Source: an uncultured Clostridium sp. (lineage in GTDB: Bacteria; Bacillota; Clostridia; Clostridiales; Clostridiaceae). Taken from it: a stretch of 64,000 nucleotides of DNA. The position numbers were made by a program, and so were the translations under genes. Position 1 is the stretch's first letter. Each line of letters opens with the position of its first letter. Under the pieces are notes generated by a model. It worked only from the letters and a program-made list of their open reading frames with translations. It was not told the origin of the DNA and did not search any database. Location of the stretch: NCBI GenBank assembly GCA_903789665.1, contig CAIFEX010000004.1:1-64000 (forward strand). Direction: 5' to 3'. This document shows positions 7,537 through 16,140 of the stretch, one piece after another.

Positions 7537-8820
7537 CTATCTATCCTCCAAAGTAACAAATGGACTTAAAGCATTAGCTCCCTTATAAGGTGTAATTGGT
7601 TTATTTCTATAAGGAGCACCATTAAACTTATAGATAAATCTAAATACCTGTTCATCGTATAAAAATCTTACATGTATTGACACATCTGCTGTCGGTGCTT
7701 TTTTATCTATTCCTATATATTGTGTAGGATCTGCAAGTATAATATCTCCTTTTTTACCTAATGGAGAGCACTGTTCTATTGGAATTATTGGTCTGTTTAA
7801 AAGAGTGCTGTACTGTGAACTTGAAGCTCCTCCAGATGGTAAAAATACAGGTGCTCCTCCTGTTCCTATATTAAGTGCCATAGTATAAAGCTGAGGTTCT
7901 ATTTCTTGATTAATATACCACACGGCATTTGCTCTAAGCCTTGCAGGCACTGAACTCCACATTTTAAGTATATTTTCGTACTTTATAGTTCCTGCAGCTT
8001 GATTTGATTCTTTTGGTACTGATACAAGTGCATCTGAATTAAGTATTCCAAGTGGCATACCAACACCACTTCCATTAATAATTGCGTCATCTATTTTAAA
8101 ACTCATTTCATCAGCATAAGCTTGTTTTACTATAGCCTCAAGAGCTGTTGCATCCTGAAGTAAATCATCTGTAACATAGCAAAGTGCCAGTAATTTCTGA
8201 AGTGCCATATCAATTTCTCTAAACTTAGGCTTTGACTTTGTAACAGTTTCTGCTTCAGCTATCCAGTAAGCTTGAACACCGCCCCATCTGCTTCCATTAG
8301 CCCTGCTGGTTTCATCAATACCAAGAGTTCTTAATCTATTTGTATTTGCACCAATTGGAATCATCCTTATTCTGTTTGCAACCTGACTTTCAGACATCAT
8401 AACATCAAACATATCCTGTATAAAATCATTTTCCAGCATAAAGCCGCCTTCTGAAGTTACACTTTCATTTAGTCCTGATGCTGAATTTTGATATATGAGC
8501 CTGTTATCCATTATTCCACCTGGTGAAGATGCCTTTGCTACAGCTTGAAGAAATTCTCCCATGCCGCCTTTCCATTTCTTTTCATTAGGATCTTTAGGTT
8601 TAGCATATATAGGTTCATTGACTGGTGTCTTATTAAGCTTTTCTCTTTCTTTTAGCTTGTCTTCTGCTTCTATTGTTTTTTCAAGATTTTTAATTTCTAC
8701 CTCTAAATCATCATATAACTTTTGCTCCTCTTCATTCATTGCTCTTGCTGCATCAATTGCACCTTGTACTATAGCTGCTTGTGAGTCAAGTTTTTGTTTT
8801 AATATTTCTTTTAAACTCAT
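7537..8820 (-). CDS. Major capsid protein, HK97 fold
   Basis: This 427-residue protein has the two-part layout of HK97 gp5. The N-terminal ~100 residues form a charged coiled-coil scaffold (delta) domain (MNEEEQKLYDDLEVEIKNLE), followed by the mature shell domain, which starts near 'SSPGGIMDNRLIYQNSASGL'. Within the shell domain 'TSEGGFMLENDFIQDMFDVM' and the spine-helix region 'FKIDDAIINGSGVGMPLGIL' are the family landmarks. The ClpP-like protease encoded immediately upstream is expected to remove the delta domain. It overlaps that gene by four bases. Complete and typical. Confidence 0.96.
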   Translation of the reverse strand: MSLKEILKQKLDSQAAIVQGAIDAARAMNEEEQKLYDDLEVEIKNLEKTIEAEDKLKEREKLNKTPVNEPIYAKPKDPNEKKWKGGMGEFLQAVAKASSPGGIMDNRLIYQNSASGLNESVTSEGGFMLENDFIQDMFDVMMSESQVANRIRMIPIGANTNRLRTLGIDETSRANGSRWGGVQAYWIAEAETVTKSKPKFREIDMALQKLLALCYVTDDLLQDATALEAIVKQAYADEMSFKIDDAIINGSGVGMPLGILNSDALVSVPKESNQAAGTIKYENILKMWSSVPARLRANAVWYINQEIEPQLYTMALNIGTGGAPVFLPSGGASSSQYSTLLNRPIIPIEQCSPLGKKGDIILADPTQYIGIDKKAPTADVSIHVRFLYDEQVFRFIYKFNGAPYRNKPITPYKGANALSPFVTLEDR

Positions 8821-9668
8821 ATATTAAATCTCCTCTCATGAATTTCATTTAGTTTTTTGTATAAATCTATAGGAACTTGCTTTTCATCCTTAGCTGCCAG
8901 AACTTTATTTTTGTCTGTAACTTTTTCTTTAATTTCTTCTACGTTAACAGGCTGTTCTTTAAGCTTATTAACTTTACTTTCACTTGGAATTGACTCTTTA
9001 AACTGAATTTTACCTACTTGAAGATTTTTATATCTAGTAATATCAACCTTTAATCCATTAATAGCAAATATTCTATTATTCAACGAAGCTGCTACTTGTT
9101 TTTCTTCTTCAATTTCATCTGCAAAACCAAATTCTAATGCTTCCTCCGCTGTCATCCAAGTTTCTGCATCCATTAGTTCAACTATACTTTCTTTCTCCAT
9201 TCCCGTTTTATCTTCATATACTGAAATCATACTTTCTCTTACTTTATCCAGATCATCAGCTAATTTTCTAAAATCATTTGCATTCCCCATACCAAAAGAC
9301 CAAGGATTGTGCACCATAAGCATTGCGTTTTTAGGCATTTTAACGTTATCTCCTGCCATAGCAATTATTGAAGCTATACTTGCTGCAAGTCCATCCACAT
9401 AAACATTAACTGTTGCACTATGCCTTTTTAGCATTGAATATATCGCCTGTCCTGCAAACACATCACCGCCGCCGCTGTTTATATAAACATTTAAGGTTTT
9501 AATGTCTCCAAGTGAATCTAATTCTTCCTTAAAATTTTTAGGCGTAATTTCGTCTCCCCACCAAGTTGAATCACTTATATCTCCATATAAAAGAAGCTCT
9601 CCTTCATCACTATTTTCTTTTGCATTAAATGTCCAGAACTTCTTACCTTTGCTCACGCTTTTCACCAC
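8817..9668 (-). CDS. Head maturation protease, ClpP/S14-like
   Basis: This 283-residue protease cleaves the capsid scaffold domain during prohead maturation. The ClpP fold is visible: 'LNVYINSGGGDVFAGQAIYS' (oxyanion region, residues 59-78), catalytic Ser97 in 'VDGLAASIAS', and catalytic His120 in 'AMLMVHNPW'. The C-terminal ~80 residues are charged and variable, with 'KVNKLKEQPVNVEEIKEKV' as a probable scaffold-like tail. The start is GTG and overlaps the portal gene by 26 bases; the next gene, the capsid, overlaps by four bases. The portal-protease-capsid order is standard for HK97-like phages. Confidence 0.95.
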   Translation of the reverse strand: MVKSVSKGKKFWTFNAKENSDEGELLLYGDISDSTWWGDEITPKNFKEELDSLGDIKTLNVYINSGGGDVFAGQAIYSMLKRHSATVNVYVDGLAASIASIIAMAGDNVKMPKNAMLMVHNPWSFGMGNANDFRKLADDLDKVRESMISVYEDKTGMEKESIVELMDAETWMTAEEALEFGFADEIEEEKQVAASLNNRIFAINGLKVDITRYKNLQVGKIQFKESIPSESKVNKLKEQPVNVEEIKEKVTDKNKVLAAKDEKQVPIDLYKKLNEIHERRFNI

Positions 9669-10929
9669 CTTTTGAAATCATTTCATATATTTGCTCCGCC
9701 AATTTCTTATTTTTATTTTCTATATCATCAGCACCAGCCTCACTCATATTTAAAGGCTGTAAATATATATCCCCATTTTCAATTGGGTCCATGTTTTCAA
9801 GTCTTCTTATATCATTTACACTAAGCCATCCCCATTGTCTGCCCTGTGCATAAGCTGAAGCTCTAGTCTGTGCATCCCCTCTTAAAAGTGCATCCACCTT
9901 AAACTCGAAATATCTATTTTTTCTTTTTGATTCATCTGAAAGCAGCTGCAAGTTCAAATTTTCTTCCCATCTTTTAAACCATGGGAGCATAGTATAAACA
10001 ATGAATTCAAGACTTTGGTGTTCTATGTTATTGTTGGTTGACCTTGTTAAATCTTGTACCAAATGAAGTGGTATTCTAAATATTCTACATACATCTTCTA
10101 TCCTAAATCTCTTGGATTCTAAAAACTGTGCATCAGTAAGTTTCATAGTAACTTCTTTAAATTGACCTCCACCCTCAAGTATCATAGGCACCCCTGCATT
10201 TTGAAGTCCTGTATAATTTTTCTTTATGTCCTTTTTTAATCTCTTAAAAGCCTCGTCTCCTAGTTCATTAGGATACTGAAATATTCCACTTGTCGATGCC
10301 CTATTAAGATAAAAATTTCTTTCAAATTTGTCTTGAGATAATCCAATATCAATAGTTAACGCCGCATAAGTTAGAGGTGTTACTCCTATATAGCCATCCA
10401 AAGTCAAACCCGGGATATGCAGTATTTCATCTCTTGTCTTCGGCTCAGTTTTACCATCAATAAAGTAAAGGAGCCTTCCTGTGTCTTTATCTATATCAAT
10501 CCTTACTCTATTCCATAAAATAGGTCTAAGTTCTAATAAATCACCATGAAGATTAAATACCTTTTGAGCTATAAAGTTTCCACCCAAATTCATATTACTC
10601 ATTCCTGTTTCCTTAAACTGTCCCGGTGTCATTTCTGGATTTGGTGTATAATGCATCAGTTGATATTCTGGAACATCTGTAACTTGGACTCTATTGCCTT
10701 TACTGTCTTTCTCATATAAAAATATAGGACAACTGGCAAGAGTTTCTGAAAGTACCCTGTTACAGGCAAAAACTGCTGTAAAACTCATAGCTGTATTAGC
10801 ATCTATAGTTGTATTATCTGCTGTAGGAACATCTTCTCCAGCTAAAAAATCCTGAGAATATTTCTGCAGGACTTCAAATAATGCATTCTGTGGAGTAAGA
10901 AAAAGCTTACATCTATCTATAAATTTCAA
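9643..10929 (-). CDS. Portal protein, HK97 family
   Basis: A 428-residue portal protein, the dodecameric ring through which DNA enters and leaves the head. Signature blocks are visible: 'AMSFTAVFACNRVLSETLAS', 'LMHYTPNPEMTPGQFKE', 'PILWNRVRIDID', 'ILHIPGLTLDGYIGVTPL' and 'FRIPLHLVQDLTRSTNNNIE'. All belong to the HK97/SPP1-type portal family. The gene follows terL by 11 bases. Its end overlaps the protease gene. Length is normal for the family. Confidence 0.96.
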   Translation of the reverse strand: MKFIDRCKLFLTPQNALFEVLQKYSQDFLAGEDVPTADNTTIDANTAMSFTAVFACNRVLSETLASCPIFLYEKDSKGNRVQVTDVPEYQLMHYTPNPEMTPGQFKETGMSNMNLGGNFIAQKVFNLHGDLLELRPILWNRVRIDIDKDTGRLLYFIDGKTEPKTRDEILHIPGLTLDGYIGVTPLTYAALTIDIGLSQDKFERNFYLNRASTSGIFQYPNELGDEAFKRLKKDIKKNYTGLQNAGVPMILEGGGQFKEVTMKLTDAQFLESKRFRIEDVCRIFRIPLHLVQDLTRSTNNNIEHQSLEFIVYTMLPWFKRWEENLNLQLLSDESKRKNRYFEFKVDALLRGDAQTRASAYAQGRQWGWLSVNDIRRLENMDPIENGDIYLQPLNMSEAGADDIENKNKKLAEQIYEMISKGGEKREQR

Positions 10930-10940
10930 AACATCACTTC

Positions 10941-12497
10941 CTAATCAAGTAAACTTCTCATTCCTCTTTTTTCATAAACTGATTCTTTGCTCTCATGTCT
11001 TATTGCCCTATCAAGAGCCATTATTAAAGCTACAGCTCCATCTATTTTTTCAGTAGACTTTTCTTTATCCGGCTTTATGTTTCCAGCTGGATCTGTTCTT
11101 ACAAATATGTTGTCCATCATCCAGCTTAAAACCGGATGTCCTCCATGAGCTATTTTCTGTTCTAAAGTTATTTTCATAAGCTCTTTTGTTGGTGGACTCA
11201 TATCCTTATAACCCTGACCAAAAGGAACTACAGTAAAACCTAAACCATCTAAATTTTGAACCATTTGCACAGCTCCCCAGCGGTCAAATGCTATTTCTTT
11301 TATATTAAAGTGTGTTCCAAGTTCATCTATAAAATTTTCAATAAATGCATAATGAATAACATTTCCTTCTGTAGTTTCAAGAAAGCCTTGTTTTTTCCAT
11401 ACATCATAGGGAACATGATCTCTTTTTACTCTAAGTTTCAAATTATCTTCTGGTATCCAGAAGAAAGGTAAAACATAATATTTATCATCCTCAGTTATTG
11501 GTGGAAACACTAAAACAAAGGCAGTAATATCATTTGTACTTGAAAGATCCAAACCGCCATAACATTCTCTACCTTTAAGTTTTTCAATATTAACTTCAAA
11601 AGAACACTTATTCCAAGTATCCATAGGCATCCATCTTACAGATTGTTTAACCCATTGATTAAGTCTAAGCTGCCTAAATATATTTTCTTCAGCTGGATTT
11701 TCCTTTGCACTATTAAAAGCATTCCTAACCTTCTCTATCTCAATGGTATGCCCTAGTGATGGATTAGCCTTATACCAATTCTCCTCTAAGCTCCAATCGT
11801 CCTCATCTTTAATTCCATATATCACAGGATAAAAGGTTTTATCAATTTTCTTACCTCTTAAAATATCCTCTGCCTTTTGATGTACCTCATAGCATATAGA
11901 ATTTCTATCTGTTCCAGCAGTTGTAATTAAAAAGAACAGCGGCTGCATTCTTGCATCACCACTGCCTTTTGTCATAACATCATATAATTCTCTATTTGGC
12001 TGCGCATGTAACTCATCAAAAATTACTCCATGAACATTAAGTCCATGTTTTGAAAAAGCCTCCGAGGACAAAACTTGATAAAAGCTTCCAAGAGGCATAT
12101 ATACTAATCTCTTTTGTGAAATTACAGGCTTTATTCTTTTTTTAAGCGCCGGACATTGGTCAACCATATCTACTGCTACATCAAAAACTATAGATGCCTG
12201 CTGCCTGTCTGCGGCACAGCCATAAACTTCAGCTCCCCATTCATTATCTGCACAGGTAAGATAAAGAGCTATAGCCGCGGCAATTTCACTTTTTCCATTT
12301 TTCTTTGGGATCTCTACATAGGCTGTATTGTATTTTCTATAGCCATTATCCTTAACTGTTCCAAATATATCTTTAATAATTTTATCCTGCCAGGGTAATA
12401 AATCAAAAGGAACTCCATGCCACACACCTTTTGTGTGCTTTAAATTATTTATGAACTTTACTACTTTTTCAGCTTTCTTTTCGTCAAACATTTTCAC
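10941..12497 (-). CDS. Terminase large subunit
   Basis: A 518-residue packaging motor. The ATPase domain has the variant Walker A 'VEIPKKNGKSE' (residues 61-71), a Walker B-type 'GVIFDELHAQP' near residue 160, and a coupling motif 'FLITTAGTDRNS'. The C-terminal RNase H-like nuclease begins with 'CYGGLDLSSTNDITAFVLVF', containing the first catalytic aspartate, and includes a later acidic pair 'KEIAFDRWG'. This is the TerL type that pairs with P27-family TerS. The start GTG overlaps the terS stop (GTGA), so the two are coupled. In these cos phages the nuclease domain, sometimes with an HNH protein, makes the packaging cuts. Confidence 0.96.
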   Translation of the reverse strand: MKMFDEKKAEKVVKFINNLKHTKGVWHGVPFDLLPWQDKIIKDIFGTVKDNGYRKYNTAYVEIPKKNGKSEIAAAIALYLTCADNEWGAEVYGCAADRQQASIVFDVAVDMVDQCPALKKRIKPVISQKRLVYMPLGSFYQVLSSEAFSKHGLNVHGVIFDELHAQPNRELYDVMTKGSGDARMQPLFFLITTAGTDRNSICYEVHQKAEDILRGKKIDKTFYPVIYGIKDEDDWSLEENWYKANPSLGHTIEIEKVRNAFNSAKENPAEENIFRQLRLNQWVKQSVRWMPMDTWNKCSFEVNIEKLKGRECYGGLDLSSTNDITAFVLVFPPITEDDKYYVLPFFWIPEDNLKLRVKRDHVPYDVWKKQGFLETTEGNVIHYAFIENFIDELGTHFNIKEIAFDRWGAVQMVQNLDGLGFTVVPFGQGYKDMSPPTKELMKITLEQKIAHGGHPVLSWMMDNIFVRTDPAGNIKPDKEKSTEKIDGAVALIMALDRAIRHESKESVYEKRGMRSLLD

Positions 12498-12964
12498 ACC
12501 ATCCTTAGAATATCTTCCATAGGATCATCAGTTTTACCTGTTTCTGTACCTACTCTAATCCTAGTACGAGATGATGGTGTTAATCCAAATTCAGAGCAAA
12601 AGTCTTTCATAATTTTAAGATAGGTTTGAGCAATAGAAACCTGCGGTACCTGTTGAATATATCCTGATGGTGTTTTAAAAATAGTGCCATGCTTTGTTAA
12701 AAATTCTTCTGCTTCCTTCCACCTTGCATAAGCCTGGCAGTATCCAGCAAAAGCAGCTGCATCTACTTTTGTAAGTACACCTATTTTCTCTAATGTCTTT
12801 GTCATCCTTCTCCATTCTTTTTTAGCTTCTGGTTCAAGCCATGGCGGACATTTTGGAGCTTTCTTTTCAGGTTTTGGTTCATTTATATTTAATGGTCTTT
12901 TTCCTGGATTTCCTTCAAGAACCTTTAGAGCTGTTGGTTTTGGTTTTCTTCCTCTTGTCGCCAT
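12494..12964 (-). CDS. Terminase small subunit, P27 family
   Basis: A 156-residue DNA-recognition subunit of the terminase. It starts 'MATRGRKPKPTALKVLEGNP' and has 'GKRPLNINEPKPEKKAP' and 'PPWLEPEAKKEWRRMTKTL', the P27 signature, with 'DAAAFAGYCQAYARWKEAEE' and 'FGLTPSSRTRI' at the end. It overlaps terL by four bases. The promoter-proximal side is marked by a terminator-like palindrome at 12998-13013, so the late packaging genes probably have their own upstream start or need antitermination. Confidence 0.96.
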   Translation of the reverse strand: MATRGRKPKPTALKVLEGNPGKRPLNINEPKPEKKAPKCPPWLEPEAKKEWRRMTKTLEKIGVLTKVDAAAFAGYCQAYARWKEAEEFLTKHGTIFKTPSGYIQQVPQVSIAQTYLKIMKDFCSEFGLTPSSRTRIRVGTETGKTDDPMEDILRMV

Positions 12965-12992
12965 GGTTTCACCTCCATTTCTCCATGTAACA

Positions 12993-13013
12993 CAAAAAGA
13001 GCCTTAAGGCTCT
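12993..13013 (-). terminator. Terminator upstream of terS
   Basis: A 16-bp perfect palindrome AGAGCCTTAAGGCTCT (12998-13013) is followed on the minus strand by TTTTTG. It overlaps the stop codon of the 88-codon gene. Such a terminator directly before the terminase genes is a natural control point for a phage antiterminator. Confidence 0.75.
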
Positions 13014-13278
13014 AATCTAAATTTAATTCAGTTATAAATTCATAAATTTTATTTATTTGATATAACCATTTCTCAGTAATTTCTTGATTACTGAAGGAAG
13101 TTTCTATTTTAAATTTTTTCTTTTCTACATCATACTCAATATTAAAATTATCATTTTGTAGTATCATAACTTTCTTTTCTAAGTAAACATTTATGATTTT
13201 TTCAATTTCCTCTATCTTCATTATATTTTCAACACCCAAATTTTTTAATTCAGTAAGCAAAATTTTTATCTTTTTCAT
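13012..13278 (-). CDS. Small phage protein, unknown function
   Basis: An 88-residue protein that I do not recognise (MKKIKILLTELKNLGVENIM). It is rich in lysine, glutamate and isoleucine, with two probable helices followed by short strands ('EKKKFKIETSFSNQEITEKW'). It starts at ATG after AAAGGAG. Its leader, about 40 nt upstream, carries one copy of the 39-nt repeated element described at 13317-13355. No metal or catalytic motif. Confidence 0.6.
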   Translation of the reverse strand: MKKIKILLTELKNLGVENIMKIEEIEKIINVYLEKKVMILQNDNFNIEYDVEKKKFKIETSFSNQEITEKWLYQINKIYEFITELNLD

Positions 13279-13316
13279 TTCTAAAATTTCTCCTTTACTA
13301 TATCATGTGTTTTTTT

Positions 13317-13355
13317 GTTATACTATATATCACTCTAAAGCACAGATATAGCAAG
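13317..13355 (-). repeat. Leader element, copy 1
   Basis: This 39-nt segment shares with 14177-14215 an identical 17-nt core (minus strand CTGTGCTTTAGAGTGAT) and identical ends. The AT-rich bases between differ. Here the core TGTGCTTT can pair with AAAACACA about 25 nt downstream, with one mismatch. It is in the leader of the 88-codon gene. Confidence 0.7.
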
Positions 13356-13435
13356 TAATTTCTTGATTATAAGTAGCAATTTATATATAGTTAAATAAGA
13401 TATGGACTGCATTTTCAACAATCCATATCTTTCTC

Positions 13436-14152
13436 TTATTCATTTATTTTTCTTCTAAAAGCACTGTTACCATCTAGCTTACTAAGTAATTGATTTCTTG
13501 CCTCTTTATACCTATCTCCTATAAATCCAAGCCTTAAAAGCCAGGTTCTAAAGGTATATTTTTCATTATCCGTTTGTCTTTCCTTTGGAGAAGAATGTTT
13601 AAACTTCTTTGAGCTTTCATTAAGTGCCTCAGCAAATTGGGCGGCAATTTCAGCATTCTCAAAACCTTTTATAAATTTAAATTCTAAATTTTCCTTTTCA
13701 AAATCAAAACTAATACCCTGACATTTTTCTTCTCCAATTTCTAAAACTGCTGTTTTAAAATCTTCAATGCCCACAATTCTTACATTGTTTATGCCCTCTA
13801 CAAATTCTCCTGTAACAATATCTGTTTCAATATCCAGTGCCTTTTTTATAAGAGTCTGCTTGCTGCTTATCATATTTATTAAATTTCTTAAGGTAATCCC
13901 TGTATGCCCAGCCATTGAAAAAGTTAATTCAGAGGCTATGTTTTTTTCCTTTATTGGTTCTTCCTTAAAATCATTTAACAATTCTTCAAGTTCTACTTCT
14001 ATGCCTTCTGAATTTTTAATCCCGCCTTCTTTATCAACAGTTATAATTCCTCCTGATGTTTGTATTTGATAAGCAAAGTTTGGTACTCCCATATATTCTG
14101 GTTTCACTCCAAAATGCTCACCTAATATTTTTACAGTTTCTTTTCTATCCAA
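13436..14152 (-). CDS. Phage accessory protein of the so-called virulence-protein family
   Basis: A 238-residue protein that begins 'MDRKETVKILGEHFGVKPEY' and 'MGVPNFAYQIQTSGGIITVD'. The same opening is found in proteins annotated 'virulence(-related) protein' next to terminase or methyltransferase genes in Firmicutes prophages. Its biochemical function is not known to me. The middle contains 'HTGITLRNLINMISSKQTLI' and the C-terminal part ends with a basic 'TFRTWLLRLGFIGDRYKEAR' helix region that could bind DNA. It lies between the small 88-codon gene and the ParB-methyltransferase gene. Its leader holds copy 2 of the 39-nt element, and a perfect CTGTGCTTT/AAAGCACAG stem ends at the GGAGG. 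The start codon is TTG (GGAGGTAATTGATTTGGAT). Confidence 0.7.
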   Translation of the reverse strand: MDRKETVKILGEHFGVKPEYMGVPNFAYQIQTSGGIITVDKEGGIKNSEGIEVELEELLNDFKEEPIKEKNIASELTFSMAGHTGITLRNLINMISSKQTLIKKALDIETDIVTGEFVEGINNVRIVGIEDFKTAVLEIGEEKCQGISFDFEKENLEFKFIKGFENAEIAAQFAEALNESSKKFKHSSPKERQTDNEKYTFRTWLLRLGFIGDRYKEARNQLLSKLDGNSAFRRKINE

Positions 14153-14176
14153 ATCAATTACCTCCTGTGCTTTTTT

Positions 14177-14215
14177 GTTATTACATTAATCACTCTAAAG
14201 CACAGTAATAGCAAG
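14177..14215 (-). repeat. Leader element, copy 2, with stem ending at the ribosome-binding site
   Basis: Same 39-nt length and same core as 13317-13355. On the minus strand CTGTGCTTT (within the element) is perfectly complementary to AAAGCACAG located some 20 nt further on and immediately followed by GAGG of the ribosome-binding site. This stem could modulate translation of the 238-codon gene or be a protein-binding RNA element. Confidence 0.72.
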
Positions 14216-14219
14216 GGTT

Positions 14220-15461
14220 TTATTCAACTTTAAGTACATTTTTATAATCTATCTTTTTGCCATTTCTAATTAGAAAAACTCCTTCATCTCCAGCAGTTTC
14301 TATATATCTTTTTACAATAACATCACAATATTTTTCATCAAGTTCCACTGCATAACATATCCTGTCTGTTTGTTCACAGGCAATTAAAGTAGATCCACTT
14401 CCTGCAAAAGGCTCGAATACTATACAGTTTGTCATGCTGCTATTCTTAATTGGATATGCTATTAATGGTACTGGTTTCATTGTTGGATGATCTGGACTTT
14501 TGCTCGGTCTATCAAAATTCCATACAGTTGTCTGTTTTCTGTCTGAATACCATTTATGCTTCCCTGTTGGTTTCCATCCATAAAGTACAGGCTCATGCTG
14601 GAATTGATAATCACTTCTTCCTAAAACCAATGACTGTTTTACCCAAACACATACACTTGAAAGATGAAAGCCAGCCTCTTTAAAAGCCTTTCTAAAGTTC
14701 AATCCTTCTGTATCCGCATGGAAAATATACGCTCCCGCACCATCATCCAATACTAAATAGATATTTTTAAAAGCAGCCAATAAAAATTCATGAAAACTCT
14801 TATCATCCATGCTGTCATTTTTTATAACTCTTTCATTTTCTTTTCCTGCTGAATAATTAACGTTGTAAGGTGGATCGGTAACGCATAGATTAGCTTTCTT
14901 TCCATTCATAAGCTTTTCAACATCAGAAGTTTTAGTGCTGTCACCACATATTAACCTGTGTTTTCCTAAGCTCCACAGATCACCTGCTCTTGTTATGGGT
15001 TCTTCTATTTCTTCAAGAGCTTTATCTGCATCAAAGTTATCATCACTAACATCTTTATCATGAACTTTAGAAAATAAATCTTCTATCTCTGCGGCATCAA
15101 ATCCTGTAAGAGAGATATCAAACATAGATTTATCAAGTTCATCTAAAATATCAGCTAACTTTGGCATATCCCATTCTCCACTTACTTTATTAAGAGCTAC
15201 ATTCAATGCCTTTTCCTCATCTGAACTTATATCAACGACTACACATTCAATTTCCTTCGCACCTTCCTGCTTTAAAACTTTAAATCTTTGATGTCCTCCT
15301 ACAATATTTCCTGTTTTCTTATTCCAAATTACAGGTTCTACATATCCAAAGGTTTCAATTGATCTTTTAAGTTTTTCATATTCAGGATCTCCTGGTTTTA
15401 AATCTTTTCTTGGATTATATTTAGCTGGATTAAGCTTTTCAACATCTACCTTTTGAATCTC
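14220..15461 (-). CDS. ParB/Srx-domain DNA N6-adenine/N4-cytosine methyltransferase
   Basis: The N-terminal ~100 residues are a ParB/sulfiredoxin-like domain ('VEKLNPAKYNPRKDLKPGD', 'NIVGGHQRFKVLKQEGAKEI'). A beta-class methyltransferase follows, with DPPY ('CVTDPPYNVNYS', about residue 196) before the SAM-binding 'FEPFAGSGSTLIACEQTDR' motif near the end. Such fusions are common beside phage terminase genes and are thought to protect phage DNA or mark packaging DNA. I place the start at TTG 15461, which follows AAGGAAGGTGAGAA; an ATG 48 bases upstream lacks a good site. It directly precedes the gene with the repeated leader element. Target sequence cannot be read. Confidence 0.92.
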   Translation of the reverse strand, partial: EIQKVDVEKLNPAKYNPRKDLKPGDPEYEKLKRSIETFGYVEPVIWNKKTGNIVGGHQRFKVLKQEGAKEIECVVVDISSDEEKALNVALNKVSGEWDMPKLADILDELDKSMFDISLTGFDAAEIEDLFSKVHDKDVSDDNFDADKALEEIEEPITRAGDLWSLGKHRLICGDSTKTSDVEKLMNGKKANLCVTDPPYNVNYSAGKENERVIKNDSMDDKSFHEFLLAAFKNIYLVLDDGAGAYIFHADTEGLNFRKAFKEAGFHLSSVCVWVKQSLVLGRSDYQFQHEPVLYGWKPTGKHKWYSDRKQTTVWNFDRPSKSPDHPTMKPVPLIAYPIKNSSMTNCIVFEPFAGSGSTLIACEQTDRICYAVELDEKYCDVIVKRYIETAGDEGVFLIRNGKKIDYKNVLKVE

Positions 15462-15597
15462 CAAATTCTCACCTTCCTTAAAAGCAATAAAAAACATCCT
15501 AAAAAGCATAGATTTTCACTAAATTTTTTAAGATGCAAATCCTCTTAATCCCTTTAACTTTCTATATTACCTATATTCAATTTTGTCCTTATACCCC

Positions 15598-15663
15598 CCT
15601 CTGGAATATTGCGATTTTTCACACGAAGGGGACCACCCGGCCTTTCCGGCACAACTCCAGAGG
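15598..15663. other. GC-rich dyad near packaging genes, candidate cos/packaging region
   Basis: In an AT-rich 238-nt gap between the methyltransferase and the HNH gene, CCTCTGGA (15598-15605) and TCCAGAGG (15656-15663) form an eight-base inverted repeat. The loop contains GGGGACC and the direct repeat CCGG-CCTTT-CCGG (15637-15649). No open reading frame explains it. HNH-TerS-TerL cos phages of this type often keep the cohesive-end site near the HNH gene, so a cos role is plausible but unproven. Confidence 0.45.
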
Positions 15664-15700
15664 AAATTATACCCCCTACCTCTTACTACCTCTTTAAAAA

Positions 15701-15746
15701 TTATCAACATGTTGTCCACAGGTTATAAACAAGTTTCTGTTGATAA
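15701..15746. other. Three DnaA-box-like 9-mers
   Basis: TTATCAACA (15701-15709), TTGTCCACA (15712-15720) and, on the opposite strand, TTATCAACA (15738-15746). Each differs from the consensus TTATCCACA by one base. The cluster sits immediately after the stop of the HNH gene in the same gap as the GC-rich dyad. Confidence 0.5.
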
Positions 15747-15747
15747 C

Positions 15748-16134
15748 TTAATAAGAATAAACTTCATTCTTGTTTCCAAACCTACCATCTTCCTTTGCAG
15801 TCTTAACATCATGATGATGCTTACATAAAGATTGCCAGTTGCTCTCATCCCAGAAAAGTTGTTCATTACCTTTATGAGGTATAACATGATCTACTACTTC
15901 TGCGGCAGTAACTATTCCTTCTCTTTTACATTCTTCACAAAGAGGATTCTCTTTTAGAAATTGTTTTCTAAGCTTTCTCCATCTGCTGTTGTAAAGTTTC
16001 TTAAAAGGTCTGCTTGTCTTACTGTAGTTACTATCTATTTCCTTTTGATGTTTGCTGCAGTACCTCTCACTTGTAAGTTCAGGACATCCTGGATAACTGC
16101 AAGGTCTTTGATGTTTAAATGGCACGACTTTCAC
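15748..16134 (-). CDS. HNH endonuclease, packaging-associated
   Basis: A 128-residue protein with the N-terminal zinc-binding 'CSYPGCPELTSERYCSKHQ' motif and an HNH core: 'CEECKREG', 'AEVVDHVIPHKGNEQLFWD' and 'NWQSLCKHHHDVKTAKEDG'. This small HNH family is found next to P27-type terminases in HK97-like prophages and is required for cos cleavage in studied relatives (HK97 gp74 type). It starts at ATG; six bases separate it from the upstream 100-codon gene. Confidence 0.93.
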   Translation of the reverse strand: MKVVPFKHQRPCSYPGCPELTSERYCSKHQKEIDSNYSKTSRPFKKLYNSRWRKLRKQFLKENPLCEECKREGIVTAAEVVDHVIPHKGNEQLFWDESNWQSLCKHHHDVKTAKEDGRFGNKNEVYSY

Positions 16135-16140
16135 CTCTAC

